This document shows positions 18,987-30,602 of a DNA stretch of 64,000 nucleotides, in pieces. Positions within the stretch are counted from its first letter, which is position 1. Each line of letters opens with the position of its first letter. Source of the stretch: Cupriavidus sp. D39 (GTDB taxonomy: Bacteria > Pseudomonadota > Gammaproteobacteria > Burkholderiales > Burkholderiaceae); assembly GCF_026627925.1 (NCBI RefSeq), contig NZ_JAPNLE010000009.1:2976001-3040000 (forward strand), written 5' to 3'. The translations under genes were made by a program, and so were the position numbers. Under the pieces are notes generated by a model that saw only the letters and a program-made list of their open reading frames with translations, was not told where the DNA came from and did not search any database.

Positions 18987-19733
18987 ATGTCCCTCCTACA
19001 TCAGGCCCGCTTTTTCGTTACCGTCAATCACCTGCGCGACCTGCCTGCCACGGCCGTGCCGGAAGTGGCGTTCGCCGGCCGCTCCAACGCCGGCAAATCC
19101 ACCGCCATCAACATCCTGTGCAACCAGAAGCGGCTGGCTTTCTCGTCGCGCACGCCGGGCCGCACCCAGCACATCAACTTCTTCGGCGTGGCCCCGGTCA
19201 AGGCGCCGGACCCGCTCGCCTTCCTCGTCGACTTGCCCGGCTACGGCTATGCGCAGGTGTCGGGATCGGCCAAGTTCCACTGGCAAGCGTTGCTGAGCGA
19301 CTACGTGCAGACCCGCTCGCAACTGTCCGGCCTGGTGCTGATGATGGACGCGCGCCGCCCCTTTACCGACCTCGATTGCCAGATGGTCGAGTGGTTCCTG
19401 CCCACGGGCCGGCCCATTCACGTGCTGCTGACCAAGGCCGACAAGCTGACCAACAGCGAGAACGCCCTCGCCTTGCGCGAAACCCGCAAGGTACTGGCCG
19501 GCTACGCCGAGCAGCTCGACACGCCCGTGCCCCTGACCGCGCAGCTGTTCTCCAGCCTGAAGCGCCGCGGCATCGAGGAAGCCCAGCGCGTGGTGGCGGG
19601 TTGGCTGTCCCTGCCCGAGGCCCTGCCACCCGCCGCCCCGGGCAACAACGCCGCGGCAGCGCCGGAAGCTGAAACGGAAGCCGAACCGAGTGCGGCTGCG
19701 GACGATACGCCGCCCGACGCGCCCGCGAACTGA
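18987..19733 (+). CDS. engB: Ribosome biogenesis GTPase EngB (YsxC/YihA)
   Basis: Small essential GTPase involved in assembly of the 50S subunit. The 248-aa product shows G1 (GRSNAGKST, about residues 32-40), a G2 threonine in TPGRTQ, G3 (DLPGYGYA), G4 (TKADK) and the G5 segment (FSSLKRRGI). Beyond about residue 212 there is an extra acidic Ala/Pro/Glu low-complexity tail, so it is longer than the usual ~200 aa. It is transcribed alone, divergent from cytochrome c4. Confidence 0.96.
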   Translation: MSLLHQARFFVTVNHLRDLPATAVPEVAFAGRSNAGKSTAINILCNQKRLAFSSRTPGRTQHINFFGVAPVKAPDPLAFLVDLPGYGYAQVSGSAKFHWQALLSDYVQTRSQLSGLVLMMDARRPFTDLDCQMVEWFLPTGRPIHVLLTKADKLTNSENALALRETRKVLAGYAEQLDTPVPLTAQLFSSLKRRGIEEAQRVVAGWLSLPEALPPAAPGNNAAAAPEAETEAEPSAAADDTPPDAPAN

Positions 19734-21057
<1,324 letters not shown>

Positions 21058-21067
21058 ACCGGCCCGG

Positions 21068-22327
21068 ATGCAACTGCTAGGCTTTTCCGCCAGCCAGGTC
21101 CATCCGCTCGCCTCCCTCGATGCGGCGCGCGATTTCCTCGCCGGCAATGCGGCGGCCCGCTTCGTCTGGGTCGACACGCCGATCGAGGAGGTCTGCGCCG
21201 CGCCGACGGCCTGGCGCGACAACGTCCAGGCGCTGACGGGCTCCCCGGTACTGGACCTGCATCTCATCGATGCCACCAATTCGTCGCATCCGTCGTATTT
21301 CGATACGACGCATGCCTACGACATGGTGATCTTCCGCAAGCTCACGTTCGAGACCAGCCGGCTGATCGCCGAGGCTGGCGGAGAGGCGGCGGCAGCATCC
21401 GCTACCGCGACAACCGGCCAGCAGTCCGCCGCGAAACCCAGCACTCCGGCCAAGCCGCGCCGCTACCCGCCGGGCTTCCTGCCCGCGCTGGCCAAGATCG
21501 ATACCCAGCCGGTCACTTTCTTCGTCTTCGATAACGTGCTGCTGACTGTCCGGCCTGCGCAATCGCGCACGCTGGACCAGGTGCGCCAGCGCCTGCTTGA
21601 GCTGTGCCAGGCGCCGCGGCCGCAAGCGGCGTCAAGGACACGGGCCAACGGTCACGCCGCGCTGGTGCATGGCATCCGCCCGCCAACGCGCCCGGAAGAC
21701 CTGATGCTGCGGCTGCTCAACGCCATGGTCGACCGCTACCTGGACCTGCGCGCACCGCTGACGCGCCAGCTCGACCGGTGGCAGCGCGCGCTGCTTAACG
21801 CGCGGCGCAGCTTTTCCAGCTGGGAGGGATTGCTCGACGCCCGCATCGAGCTGCGGCGCCTGGAGCACCTATGCGAGGAGCAGCACGATGCACTGCAAGA
21901 GTTCCGCGACAGCTTGCTCGACAACAGTTACAGCATCGCGAGTGAAGGGCCCGCCACAGGCACGCCAGGTGCGCCAAACACGGCAGGCCGCGACGATGCG
22001 CTGCTGGTGCGGATCAACGACGTGATGGAGCACATCTCGCGTGTGCTCGCACATGCCCGCCGGCTGGAGGACTCGATCGAGTCCGCGGTGCAGATCCACT
22101 TTTCATCGGTGGCGCACCGTACCAATCGGACCATGCGCACGCTGACGCTGATCACCGCGCTGTTCATGCCGCTCACGCTGATCACCGGCATCTTCGGCAT
22201 GAACTTCGACCGCATGCCATGGCTGCGCGAGCCGCAGGGCTTCTGGTGGTCGCTGGCGCTGATGGGGGCGGTGGTGGTGGTGCTGGCCGCGGTATGGGCG
22301 CTGGGACGCCGGCTGGAGCGAAGCTAG
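21068..22327 (+). CDS. CorA-family divalent cation (magnesium) transporter
   Basis: Membrane protein of 419 aa in the CorA/MIT superfamily. A large N-terminal cytoplasmic domain with long helices precedes two C-terminal transmembrane helices. The first helix ends in the pore signature GMN (TGIFGMNFDRMPW). The region around residues 115-140 is an Ala/Thr/Pro insert that looks like a flexible linker. It starts 10 bases after the hemB stop region and is likely co-transcribed with hemB. Mg2+ is the usual substrate; Ni2+, Co2+ or Zn2+ cannot be excluded. Confidence 0.9.
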   Translation: MQLLGFSASQVHPLASLDAARDFLAGNAAARFVWVDTPIEEVCAAPTAWRDNVQALTGSPVLDLHLIDATNSSHPSYFDTTHAYDMVIFRKLTFETSRLIAEAGGEAAAASATATTGQQSAAKPSTPAKPRRYPPGFLPALAKIDTQPVTFFVFDNVLLTVRPAQSRTLDQVRQRLLELCQAPRPQAASRTRANGHAALVHGIRPPTRPEDLMLRLLNAMVDRYLDLRAPLTRQLDRWQRALLNARRSFSSWEGLLDARIELRRLEHLCEEQHDALQEFRDSLLDNSYSIASEGPATGTPGAPNTAGRDDALLVRINDVMEHISRVLAHARRLEDSIESAVQIHFSSVAHRTNRTMRTLTLITALFMPLTLITGIFGMNFDRMPWLREPQGFWWSLALMGAVVVVLAAVWALGRRLERS

Positions 22328-22337
22328 CCGGCGCCTG

Positions 22338-22355
22338 CCGAAGCTGGCGCTTCGG
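22338..22355. terminator. Short hairpin between convergent corA-like gene and dsbD
   Basis: Stem CCGAAGC / GCTTCGG with loop TGGC, between two converging genes. The plus-strand side is followed only by GTATTTC, so it is a weak terminator candidate. Confidence 0.5.
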
Positions 22356-22361
22356 GTATTT

Positions 22362-22394
22362 CAGGTACGTCTCGGATACGTCTCAGGTACGTGT
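22362..22394. repeat. Three 11-base tandem repeats at the dsbD 3' end
   Basis: CAGGTACGTCT, CGGATACGTCT and CAGGTACGTGT follow each other without spacing and run into the dsbD stop codon. No function is evident. Confidence 0.5.
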
Positions 22395-24353
22395 CAAGTG
22401 CTGGCCTTGGCATCGAGCGCACGCGACAGCGTGTCGAGAAAGCGCGTGGCCGGCTGGTAGCCGATCGCGCGGACCGGCCGCTCGCGCCCGTCGGCGCCGT
22501 ACAGGATGATGCCCGGGGGCCGAACAACCCGAAGCGCTTGAGCAGCGCACGGTCATCGACGTTGTTCCGCGTGACGTCCGCCTGCAGCATCACGACCTCG
22601 GACAACCGCGCCCGCACGCGCTTATCCGTAAAGGTGAACCGCTCCATCTCCTTGCAGCTCACGCACCAGTCGGCATAAAAATCGAGCAGCACCGGCTTGC
22701 CTGCGGCGGCGGCCTGCGCCACGCGCGCGTCGAGCTCGGCAACCGAGCGAACCCGCTCGAACCGCACCTCGGACACACCGCCGGCTGCCGCTTCCGGCGC
22801 CGAGCGCGCGGCACTCAGGTGCGCCAGCGGCTGCAGGGGGTCCCGGCTACCGGATGCGAGCCCCACCAGCAGGATGGCCCCCGCCAGCGCCGCCAGCAGG
22901 CCCAGGCCCTTGCCTACCCTGGCCAAGCCATGCGCATCGGGGCCGAGCGAATCGAAGGCGCTCAGGAACACCGCGCCAACCAGCAGCAGCGCAGCCCAGC
23001 CCGCCATCAGCGCCCACGCCGGCAGCACCGGGCTCACCATCCAGAGCGCCACGCCCAGCAGCAGGAAGCCAAAGAAGCGCTTGGTCGTCTCCATCCAGCG
23101 CCCGGCGCGCGGCAGCAGGTTGCCTGCCCCCACGCCCACCAGCAGCAGCGGCACGCCCATGCCGAGCGCCATGGCAAACAGCGCACCGCCGCCGACTACG
23201 GCATCGCCGGTGCGCGCGATATAGGCCAGCGCACCGGCCAGTGGCGCCGTCACGCACGGCCCGACGATCAGCGCCGAGATTGCGCCCATGGCTGCGGCGC
23301 CGGCGAGCTGGCCGCCCTGGCGGCGGTTGGACGACGCCGTCAGCCGGGTCTGCCAGTGCTGCGGCAGCTGCAGCTCGTAGAGACCGAACATGGACAGCGA
23401 CAGCGCCACCATCAGCAGCGCGAAGGCAACCAGCACCCACGGCGCCTGCAGCGCCGCCGAGAGGCCCTCGCCGAGCAGGCCCGCCGCCACGCCGATGCCG
23501 GTGTAGACCACCGCCATGCCGAGCACATAGGACAGCGACACCAGCAGGGCGCGCTTGCGCGTGACATGCTCGCCCACCACGATCGACGACAGGATGGGCA
23601 CCATGGGTAACACGCACGGCGTGAAGGTCAGCAGCAAGCCCAGGCCGAAGAACAGCGCGGCGATCACGCCGAGGTTGCGGCTGGCCAGGGCGCCGGCAAT
23701 GCGGTCGTTCTCGTCGGCCGCGGGTGCCGGTTGGGCGGGGAGGGCCCGGTCGATGCCGCGGCCCCCGCCGCGTCGCCGCTTGCGGCGGCCGGGCCGTTGC
23801 CGATGCTGCTGGAATCCGCCGGTGCCCGCTTGCCGAACAGGCTGTCGAGCACACCACCGCCGACCTTGAACACACTTTCCTGCGGCGGATAGCACAGGCC
23901 CTTGTCGGCGCAGCCCTGGGAGGTCACCACCAGCGACCATTTGCCGTCGGCCGGGGCAGATTCCACCGGCAGGCGGATGGTCAGCCCGCCGTGATAGGTT
24001 TCCATCTCCTTGCCGAACGTCTCGTCGAACTTGACCTTGCCGGGCGGGAACACCGGTGCGCCCAGCTTGACGGATGCAGGCTGCGCCGCAAAGGCGAAGC
24101 GATCGCGGTAGAGGTAATAGCCGTCCGCCACATCGAAGCGAACCTCGATCGTCTTCGCATCGACCTGATGCGCGGCAAAACGGAAGGCTTGCTCAGGCGG
24201 CAGGAAATCGTCGTCGGCGCCATGCGCCACGCCGGCAAGGCATAGCCAGAGCGAGGCAAACAGCATGATCAGCAGCCGCACTGCGGCACTATGCCGCACG
24301 GCTTGCACGGCCCGGGGCCCCCTCGAAGCGTTCGCGCTCACTCTGAAACTCAT
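22394..24353 (-). CDS. dsbD: Thiol:disulfide interchange protein DsbD (frame broken twice)
   Basis: DsbD carries reducing power from cytoplasmic thioredoxin across the membrane to periplasmic DsbC and the cytochrome c maturation thiols. Visible are a signal peptide, an N-terminal immunoglobulin-like domain with the Cys pair (GCADKGLCYPP), an eight-helix membrane domain with Cys in FTPCVLPM and VGPCVTAP, and a C-terminal thioredoxin domain with WCVSCK. Two single-base losses break the frame: the G4 run 23737-23740 and the G5 run 22516-22520 (plus-strand sense). Adding one base at each restores PSPAQPAP and FGPPGIILYGADGR, with a stop at 22394. The start at 24353 has an AAAGG-like ribosome-binding site; 24389 is an alternative. 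Probably intact in the organism. Confidence 0.9.
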
Positions 24354-24399
24354 GCCCTGCCTTTGAAGTGTCATTCGTTCTGTCCGCATCGCGCTCGCG

Positions 24400-24744
24400 T
24401 CAGGCGCTGTCGCCCTCGTCCGCGCCCGTTCGGGTTTCATGCGCCACCCATGCCAGATAGGGCGCGAATCCGGCGACCAGCGGCAGCGCCACGATCTCCG
24501 GCACCTCGTACGGGTGCGCGAGCCGGATCGCTGCCTCCAGCGCGGCGTAGCGCTCCTGGGTGGTCTTGATCATCAGCGGCCACTCGCGTGCGCTTTCGAT
24601 CTCACCTTGCCACCAGTACTCGGACTCGCACGGCGCGAGCCGGTTCACGCATGCCGCCAGCCTCGACTCCAGCACGGCCCTTGCTACACGCCCCGCGGAC
24701 TCGGCGTCCGGCAGCGACGTCATCACCAATATTGCTTCGCCCAT
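24400..24744 (-). CDS. cutA: Divalent-cation tolerance protein CutA
   Basis: Small trimeric ferredoxin-like protein of 114 aa, linked to copper tolerance in E. coli but of unclear biochemical role. The core motifs are present: ILVMTSLPDAESA at the N-terminus, LAACVNRL, ESEYWWQGEIE, and HPYEVPEIVALPL toward the C-terminus. The ATG at 24744 is the family start. It lies just upstream of dsbD (46 bases to the chosen dsbD ATG), a pairing common in Proteobacteria, and the two are likely co-transcribed. Confidence 0.95.
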   Translation of the reverse strand: MGEAILVMTSLPDAESAGRVARAVLESRLAACVNRLAPCESEYWWQGEIESAREWPLMIKTTQERYAALEAAIRLAHPYEVPEIVALPLVAGFAPYLAWVAHETRTGADEGDSA

Positions 24745-24804
24745 CAAAACTTCCTCCCAGGCCACAGGCTGCCCGGCGGCGGCATTCCGGCACGCCGGCC
24801 CCGG

Positions 24805-24836
24805 AAAACAAAAGAGCCAGGCATATAGCCTGGCTC
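24805..24836 (-). terminator. Terminator of the alpha operon after rplQ
   Basis: Perfect 9-bp stem GAGCCAGGC / GCCTGGCTC with loop ATATA. On the minus strand a T-rich run follows. It sits 68 bases beyond the rplQ stop and ends the long ribosomal protein transcript. Confidence 0.9.
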
Positions 24837-24903
24837 GATTGTAAGCGGTGTCCGCGCGGGTCGCCGCGACCAAAGGTCGCAAGCGGCCGGGACGGCATCA
24901 ACC

Positions 24904-25299
24904 TTATTCGCCTGCTTCCTCAGCCGGCGCTTCGGTGATTTCCGGGCGGTCAACCAGTTCGACCAGCGCCATCGGCGCATTGTCGCCTTGGCGGAAACCG
25001 AACTTCAGGATACGGGTGTAGCCACCCGGACGTGCGTTGTAACGCGGGCCGAGTTCGTTGAACAGCTTGGTGACCATGTCGCGGTCGCGCAGGCGGGCGA
25101 AAGCCAGGCGGCGATTGGCAACGGTGTCCTTCTTGGCCAGCGTGATCAGGGGCTCGACAACCTTGCGCAGTTCCTTGGCCTTGGGCAGGGTGGTCTTGAT
25201 CAGCTCGTGCTGGAACAGCGAGTTGGACATGTTGCGCAGCATCGCGAGACGGTGCGACGAGGTGCGGTTCAGTTTCCGCAAACCATGACGGTGACGCAT
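24904..25299 (-). CDS. rplQ: 50S ribosomal protein L17
   Basis: Large-subunit protein of 131 aa near the exit tunnel. It begins [17 protein letters not shown], the invariant L17 start, and carries [22 protein letters not shown]. The tail after about residue 115 is acidic and Ala/Glu-rich. Last gene of the alpha operon (rpsM-rpsK-rpsD-rpoA-rplQ). Confidence 0.98.
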   Translation of the reverse strand: MRHRHGLRKLNRTSSHRLAMLRNMSNSLFQHELIKTTLPKAKELRKVVEPLITLAKKDTVANRRLAFARLRDRDMVTKLFNELGPRYNARPGGYTRILKFGFRQGDNAPMALVELVDRPEITEAPAEEAGE

Positions 25300-25460
25300 G
25301 ATGATTCCTTTATTGCAATGTTTGACCAGCTCTTCTATCGCTTGGCCGGGATGCTTCCCGGTTCGGCGCGGGCCGGTAGTCTATTAGGGCAGCCGGCACA
25401 TGCCGGTCGCCGGGATGACCTGGCGCGGTGGCTGGACAAGCCCGCCACCGCGCCCGGCTA

Positions 25461-26441
25461 TTACTTCTCCAGCCCTGCGGGCGGCCAGTTCTCGAGCTTC
25501 ATGCCGAGGGTCAGGCCGCGCGAAGCCAGCACTTCCTTGATTTCGTTGAGCGACTTGCGACCCAGGTTCGGGGTCTTCAGCAGCTCATTTTCGGTACGCT
25601 GGATCAGGTCGCCGATGTAGTAGATGTTTTCGGCCTTCAGGCAGTTGGCCGAACGCACCGTCAGCTCCAGGTCGTCGACCGGGCGCAGCAGGATCGGATC
25701 GATCTGCGGCGTACGGCTCGAAGCGGCTTCCGCCGACGACTCGGTGCCTTCCAGCGCGGCGAACACCGACAACTGGTCGACCAGGATGCGCGCCGATTGA
25801 CGAATCGCTTCCTCGGGCGAGATCACGCCGTCGGTTTCGATGTTCATCACCAGCTTGTCGAGGTCGGTACGCTGTTCCACACGAGCCGATTCGACTGCGT
25901 ACGAAACGCGGCGCACCGGCGAGAACGAAGCGTCCAGCACGATGCGGCCGATCACCTTGCCCGCTTCGTCGCCGAACTTGCGCACGTTGCCCGGCACATA
26001 ACCACGGCCTTGTTCGACCTTGATCTGCATATCGAGCTTGCCGCCTGCCGACAGGTGAGCGATCACGTGGCCGGGGTTGATGATCTCGACATCGTGGGGC
26101 AGCTCGATATCGGCTGCCGTCACAACGCCTTCGCCTTCCTTGCGCAGCGAGACCGTGACTTCGTCGCGGTTGTGCAGCTTGAAGACCACACCCTTCAGAT
26201 TCAGCAGCAGGTTGACTACGTCTTCCTGCACGCCATCGATGGTGGAGTACTCATGGACCACCCCAGCGATCGTGACTTCGGTCGGGGCATAACCGACCAT
26301 CGACGACAGCAGCACGCGACGCAGGGCGTTACCGAGCGTATGGCCATAGCCACGCTCGAACGGCTCCATCACGACCTTGGCGTGATGGTCGCCGAGCGGC
26401 TCCACGGCAATAATTTTAGGCTTGAGTAGTGCTGTTTGCAT
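25461..26441 (-). CDS. rpoA: RNA polymerase alpha subunit
   Basis: Alpha subunit of 326 aa that nucleates polymerase assembly and contacts promoter UP elements. The N-terminal assembly domain (about 1-230) contains [20 protein letters not shown] flexible linker rich in Ala/Ser follows (about 232-248), then the C-terminal domain with [20 protein letters not shown] and [14 protein letters not shown]. Length and frame are normal. A 181-base spacer with two hairpins separates it from rpsD. Confidence 0.99.
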   Translation of the reverse strand: MQTALLKPKIIAVEPLGDHHAKVVMEPFERGYGHTLGNALRRVLLSSMVGYAPTEVTIAGVVHEYSTIDGVQEDVVNLLLNLKGVVFKLHNRDEVTVSLRKEGEGVVTAADIELPHDVEIINPGHVIAHLSAGGKLDMQIKVEQGRGYVPGNVRKFGDEAGKVIGRIVLDASFSPVRRVSYAVESARVEQRTDLDKLVMNIETDGVISPEEAIRQSARILVDQLSVFAALEGTESSAEAASSRTPQIDPILLRPVDDLELTVRSANCLKAENIYYIGDLIQRTENELLKTPNLGRKSLNEIKEVLASRGLTLGMKLENWPPAGLEK

Positions 26442-26507
26442 TAGGTTGTCCTTTTCAATACCCTCGGCTCGTTACACCGATAAGGCTGACGTATGGAACC
26501 TGAAAAT

Positions 26508-26556
26508 CCCATCGCACGATGGGCAATAAGCCCGGCGCGCGGCAGCGCGTCGGGCT
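26508..26556 (-). promoter_or_regulatory. Two adjacent hairpins in the rpsD-rpoA spacer
   Basis: CCCATCG / CGATGGG (26508-26523) and AGCCCGGCGCGC / GCGCGTCGGGCT (26529-26556, one mismatch on the transcript strand). They may pause or process the transcript between rpsD and rpoA. Neither has a real T tract. Confidence 0.45.
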
Positions 26557-26623
26557 GAATGTGAAGCTTGACGGGAAACGCAAGCCCCTGACCGTTCGAT
26601 GGTGTCGGACAGAATTCGAGTGA

Positions 26624-27247
26624 TTAACGCGAATACAATTCGACGATCAGGCTTTCGTTGATGTCACCCGAGATATCGGCGCGATCCGGCACTTGCTTGA
26701 ATGTGCCTTCGAACTTCTTCGCGTCCACGGCAACCCATGCCGGGAAACCCGATTGCTCAGCCAGCGACAGCGCTTCGGCGATACGGACTTGCTTCTTCGA
26801 CTGCTCGCGGATGGTGATGACGTCACCAGCCTTGACTTGTGCCGACGGCACGTTCAGGGCTTGACCGTTCAGCAGGATCGCCTTGTGCGACACCAGCTGG
26901 CGCGCTTCAGCGCGGGTCGAGCCAAAGCCCATGCGGTACACGACGTTGTCCAGGCGCGATTCCAGCAGTTGCAGCAGCTTCTCGCCGGTGTTGCCCTTGC
27001 GGCGGTCGGCTTCAGCGAAGTAGCGGCGGAACTGACGCTCGAGCACGCCATAGATACGCTTGACCTTCTGCTTTTCGCGCAGTTGGTTGCCATAGTCGGA
27101 GGTGCGTGCACCCGAGGTGCGGCCGTGCTGGCCCGGCTTGCTGTCCAGCTTGCACTTGTCTGCAAGCGAGCGGCGTGCGCTCTTCAGGAACAGGTCGGTA
27201 CCTTCACGACGGGATAGTTTGGCCTTCGGGCCGATATAACGTGCCAC
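26624..27247 (-). CDS. rpsD: 30S ribosomal protein S4
   Basis: Primary 16S rRNA-binding protein of 207 aa that starts 30S assembly and, in E. coli, represses the alpha operon by binding its own mRNA leader. It shows [16 protein letters not shown], the [21 protein letters not shown]4 RNA-binding domain in the middle, and the ending SLIVELYSR. It is unusually far (307 bases) from rpsK. Confidence 0.99.
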   Translation of the reverse strand: MARYIGPKAKLSRREGTDLFLKSARRSLADKCKLDSKPGQHGRTSGARTSDYGNQLREKQKVKRIYGVLERQFRRYFAEADRRKGNTGEKLLQLLESRLDNVVYRMGFGSTRAEARQLVSHKAILLNGQALNVPSAQVKAGDVITIREQSKKQVRIAEALSLAEQSGFPAWVAVDAKKFEGTFKQVPDRADISGDINESLIVELYSR

Positions 27248-27554
27248 TTTATCTTCCTTCCTGATCGATCGCGGCGCCTTGTTCGACGCGCCGCGAGTCC
27301 GCCTTCTCCGTCCGTTCTAGGGACGCATGAGTGGCAGACGGTGGGCTTATCCAGCGCATTCCCCTGAGGGCACGCGCAAAAGCATATGACTGACTACTTG
27401 CACCAGGCGGCGGGCCATGAGGCCAATCGCCAAACACAAAAACGCAAAACGAAAACCTGCCGCAAAGCATATGCAGCAGGTCAACGTGCGATGCTACCAC
27501 ACCGGGCAGAGAGGGAGGAAGACCTCACCCGCGGCCCGGGTATCACACCGGCGC
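27248..27554 (-). promoter_or_regulatory. Long rpsK-rpsD spacer with terminator-like hairpin
   Basis: 307 bases inside the alpha operon, where these genes are usually close. On the minus strand ACCTGC / GCAGGT (27481-27455) forms a hairpin followed by TTTTCGTTTT, similar to an attenuator. The 10-base word AAAGCATATG occurs twice (near 27379 and 27464). No promoter boxes for rpsD were convincing. No open frame here looks coding. Confidence 0.5.
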
Positions 27555-27956
27555 TTAGATCCGACGACGCTTGGGCGGACGGCAGCCGTTGTGCGGCACT
27601 GGCGTCACGTCTTCGATAATCGAGATCTTGATGCCGAGCGCGTTCAACGCGCGCACAGCCGATTCACGGCCAGGGCCGGGGCCCTTGATGCGCACGTCCA
27701 GGTTCTTGATACCCTGATCTTGCGCCACGCGGCCGGCGTTCTCTGCAGCAACCTGAGCTGCGAAGGGCGTCGACTTACGCGAACCCTTGAAGCCCTGGCC
27801 ACCCGAGGTTGCCCATGCCAGAGCGTTGCCCTGACGGTCGGTGATCGTGATGATGGTGTTGTTGAACGAAGCGTGGACGTGCGCAATGCCGTCGGCAACG
27901 TTCTTCTTGACCTTCTTACGCGCGCGCTGGGCGGCGTTATTCGGACCTTTTGCCAT
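27555..27956 (-). CDS. rpsK: 30S ribosomal protein S11
   Basis: Platform protein of the small subunit, 133 aa, forming part of the mRNA exit channel with S7 and S18. Contains [19 protein letters not shown] and ends [18 protein letters not shown], the conserved S11 C-terminus. It lies 24 bases downstream of rpsM. Confidence 0.99.
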   Translation of the reverse strand: MAKGPNNAAQRARKKVKKNVADGIAHVHASFNNTIITITDRQGNALAWATSGGQGFKGSRKSTPFAAQVAAENAGRVAQDQGIKNLDVRIKGPGPGRESAVRALNALGIKISIIEDVTPVPHNGCRPPKRRRI

Positions 27957-27980
27957 TAGTTTCTTCCTCTGCCTTCGGCT

Positions 27981-28346
27981 TTACTTCTTCAGAGCCACGC
28001 CGGCCTTACGCGGACCCTTGCGGGTACGGGCGTTGGTGCGGGTGCGCTGACCGCGCATCGGGAGACCCCTGCGGTGACGGACGCCACGATAGCAACCAAG
28101 GTCCATGAGACGCTTGATGTTCATCGTGGTTTCACGACGCAGGTCACCCTCAACCGTGGCCTTGGCTACTTCGTCACGAAGCTTTTCCAGGTCGCCGTCG
28201 GTCAGGTCCTTGACCTTCTTGTCAAAGGGAACGCCGGTGGCCACGCAAATCTTGCGGGCGCGCGAGCGGCCGATACCGTAAATAGCCGTCAGGCCGATCT
28301 CGGTATGCTTGTGGTTCGGGATGTTAACCCCTGCGATACGTGCCAT
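27981..28346 (-). CDS. rpsM: 30S ribosomal protein S13
   Basis: Head protein of the small subunit, 121 aa, contacting the 50S subunit and P-site tRNA. Starts [19 protein letters not shown], contains the helix-hairpin-helix segment [12 protein letters not shown], and ends in the basic tail [15 protein letters not shown]. It lies 19 bases after rpmJ. Confidence 0.99.
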   Translation of the reverse strand: MARIAGVNIPNHKHTEIGLTAIYGIGRSRARKICVATGVPFDKKVKDLTDGDLEKLRDEVAKATVEGDLRRETTMNIKRLMDLGCYRGVRHRRGLPMRGQRTRTNARTRKGPRKAGVALKK

Positions 28347-28365
28347 TCGTCAATCCTCTTTCCGA

Positions 28366-28482
28366 TTAGCCTTGGCGTTGCTTGTGGCGGGGATCCGACG
28401 AGCAGATCACGCGCACGACACCGTTGCGCTTGATAACTTTGCAGTTGCGGCAAATGCGCTTAACAGAAGCCAGCACTTTCAT
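28366..28482 (-). CDS. rpmJ: 50S ribosomal protein L36
   Basis: Very short (38 aa) zinc-ribbon ribosomal protein reading [19 protein letters not shown] at its start and ending DPRHKQRQG. The Cys residues CRNC and the later Cys and His fit the C+ (zinc-binding) form. It sits between infA and rpsM as usual. Confidence 0.97.
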   Translation of the reverse strand: MKVLASVKRICRNCKVIKRNGVVRVICSSDPRHKQRQG

Positions 28483-28513
28483 GATTTTCCTCTTCCTTCA
28501 ATTCCTGTTCGCT

Positions 28514-28731
28514 TCACTTCGTCCGAAAGACGATGCGCGCGCGTGACAGATCATATGGGGTCAGTTCAACCGTCACCCGATCACCCGGAAGAATCCGGAT
28601 GTAGTTCATTCGCATCTTGCCGGAGATATGGCCCAGCACTACATGGCCGTTTTCCAGTTTGACGCGGAACGTCGCGTTGGGAAGGTTTTCCAGGACCTCC
28701 CCTGCATCTGGATGACGTCGTCTTTTGCCAT
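28514..28731 (-). CDS. infA: Translation initiation factor IF-1 (frameshifted)
   Basis: IF-1 binds the 30S A site and helps IF-2 and IF-3 select the start codon. The start [11 protein letters not shown] is in one frame and [21 protein letters not shown] to RIVFRTK in another. The break is at the C4 run 28699-28702 (G4 on the coding strand); one more base gives exactly 72 aa, the universal length. The factor is essential and no second copy is seen here, so a consensus error is by far the best explanation. It lies between secY and rpmJ. Confidence 0.93.
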
Positions 28732-28754
28732 ACCTAGCCTGTACCGACCCGGCT

Positions 28755-30098
28755 TCAGCGCAAGGTCAGATTACCCTTGAAATTCGCTTTCTTCAGCAGG
28801 GACTCATATTGCTGCGACATGACATAGGATTGGACCTGGGCCATGAAGTCCATCGTGACGACCACGATGATCAGCAACGAGGTTCCGCCAAAATAGAACG
28901 GAACGTTCCAGCGCAGTACCAGGAATTCCGGCAACAGGCAGACCAGTGTGATGTAGATCGCACCAGCCAGCGTCAGACGGACAAGAATCTTGTCGATGTA
29001 GCGCGTCGTCTGCTCGCCCGGACGAATGCCCGGAATGAAGGCACCGCTTTTCTTCAGGTTGTCCGCGACTTCCCGGCTGTTGTACACAAGAGCCGTATAG
29101 AAGAAGCAGAAAAATATAATTGCAGCAGCGTACAGCAGGATGTAGACCGGCTGTCCCGGCGAAAGCGTCGCAGCCAGGTCCTTGATGAACCGGCCGGCAG
29201 CGCTCGTCGAGTCAGACGTGAACCAGCCCGCGATGGTCGCCGGGAACAGGATGATCGACGATGCGAAGATCGGCGGAATCACCCCTGCCATGTTCAGCTT
29301 CAGCGGCAGGTGCGACGACTGACCGCCGTACACCTTGTTGCCGACCTGACGCTTGGCATAGTTCACCAGGATCTTGCGCTGGCCACGCTCGACAAACACC
29401 ACGGCGAAGGTAACACCGGCGATGATTGCAACGATCAGGATCGATGCAATGATGCTCATGGAACCGGTGCGAACCAGTTCGAAGAGCCCGCCGATCGCGT
29501 TGGGCAAGCCCGCCGCGATACCGCCGAAGATGATGATCGAGATGCCGTTGCCCAGACCCCGCTCGGTGATCTGCTCACCCAGCCACATCAGGAACATCGT
29601 ACCGGTCACCAGCGTGATCACCGCGGTCGCCCGGAACATCAGGCCCGCATCGATCACCAGACCAGGCTGAGATTCCAGCGCGACTGCAATCGACAGCGCC
29701 TGGAAGGTGGCCAGAACCACCGTGCCGTAGCGCGTGTACTGCGTGATCTTGCGTTGACCCGCCTGCCCTTCCTTCTTCAACGACTCCAGCTGCGGCAGCA
29801 CGATCGTCAGCAATTGCATGATGATCGACGCCGAGATGTACGGCATGATGCCGAGCGCGAAGACGGTAAAGCGCGACAGTGCACCGCCCGAGAACAGGTT
29901 GAACATCCCGAGGATGCCACCTGACTGACTCTGGAAAAGCTTCGCAAGCTGTTCCGGATCGATTCCCGGCACCGGAATATGCGCTCCGATGCGGTACACG
30001 ATCAAGGCCAGCACCAGGAACATCAGCCGGCGCTTTAGGTCGCCGTACTTCGCCGTGTTCTTGGCTTGCGTGCTTGCATTGGGTTTCGCCGTGGCCAA
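28755..30098 (-). CDS. secY: Preprotein translocase subunit SecY
   Basis: Central channel of the Sec translocon, 447 aa with ten transmembrane helices. Visible family features are the N-terminal [16 protein letters not shown] segment, the plug region after helix 1, and the [14 protein letters not shown] and [15 protein letters not shown] ([13 protein letters not shown]) loops near helices 5 and 8. It is the last large gene of the spc operon, 49 bases after rplO. Confidence 0.99.
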   Translation of the reverse strand: MATAKPNASTQAKNTAKYGDLKRRLMFLVLALIVYRIGAHIPVPGIDPEQLAKLFQSQSGGILGMFNLFSGGALSRFTVFALGIMPYISASIIMQLLTIVLPQLESLKKEGQAGQRKITQYTRYGTVVLATFQALSIAVALESQPGLVIDAGLMFRATAVITLVTGTMFLMWLGEQITERGLGNGISIIIFGGIAAGLPNAIGGLFELVRTGSMSIIASILIVAIIAGVTFAVVFVERGQRKILVNYAKRQVGNKVYGGQSSHLPLKLNMAGVIPPIFASSIILFPATIAGWFTSDSTSAAGRFIKDLAATLSPGQPVYILLYAAAIIFFCFFYTALVYNSREVADNLKKSGAFIPGIRPGEQTTRYIDKILVRLTLAGAIYITLVCLLPEFLVLRWNVPFYFGGTSLLIIVVVTMDFMAQVQSYVMSQQYESLLKKANFKGNLTLR

Positions 30099-30146
30099 AC
30101 GATGCTCCGACTGTGACTCGCCTATGCTGCGAAATCTGCTGCTAAA

Positions 30147-30581
30147 TTACGCCGCGATCTGACCGCCGGCGGCTTCGATCGCAGCCTTGGCACCAGCGGT
30201 GGCGCCCAGACCCTTGATCGTTACCTTGCGGGTCAGCTCGCCAGCCTTGATGATCTTGGCGCTCTTGACCAGCTCAGTCACCAGGCCAGCCTGCTTCAGA
30301 ACCAGCAGGTCCACCTCGGTGGCTTCCAGACGCTCGATGTCACGCAGGCTCACCTCAGCGGTGAAGATCTTCGTGAGCGAGGTGAAGCCACGCTTCGGCA
30401 GGCGACGATACAGCGGCATTTGACCGCCTTCGAAGCCGACCTTGTGGAAGCCGCCCGAACGCGACTTCTGACCCTTGTGACCACGACCGGCAGTCTTGCC
30501 CAGGCCGGAGCCGATACCGCGGCCGACGCGACGCTTTGCGTGCTTCGAACCGTCAGCCGGTTTCAGGTTGTTGAGTTGCAT
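30147..30581 (-). CDS. rplO: 50S ribosomal protein L15
   Basis: Large-subunit assembly protein of 144 aa with the Gly/Arg-rich N-terminal extension ([21 protein letters not shown]) and the folded C-terminal domain ending in [11 protein letters not shown]. Located between rpmD and secY as in other spc operons. Confidence 0.99.
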   Translation of the reverse strand: MQLNNLKPADGSKHAKRRVGRGIGSGLGKTAGRGHKGQKSRSGGFHKVGFEGGQMPLYRRLPKRGFTSLTKIFTAEVSLRDIERLEATEVDLLVLKQAGLVTELVKSAKIIKAGELTRKVTIKGLGATAGAKAAIEAAGGQIAA

Positions 30582-30602
30582 CTTGCTCTCCGTGTCCCGG
30601 TA

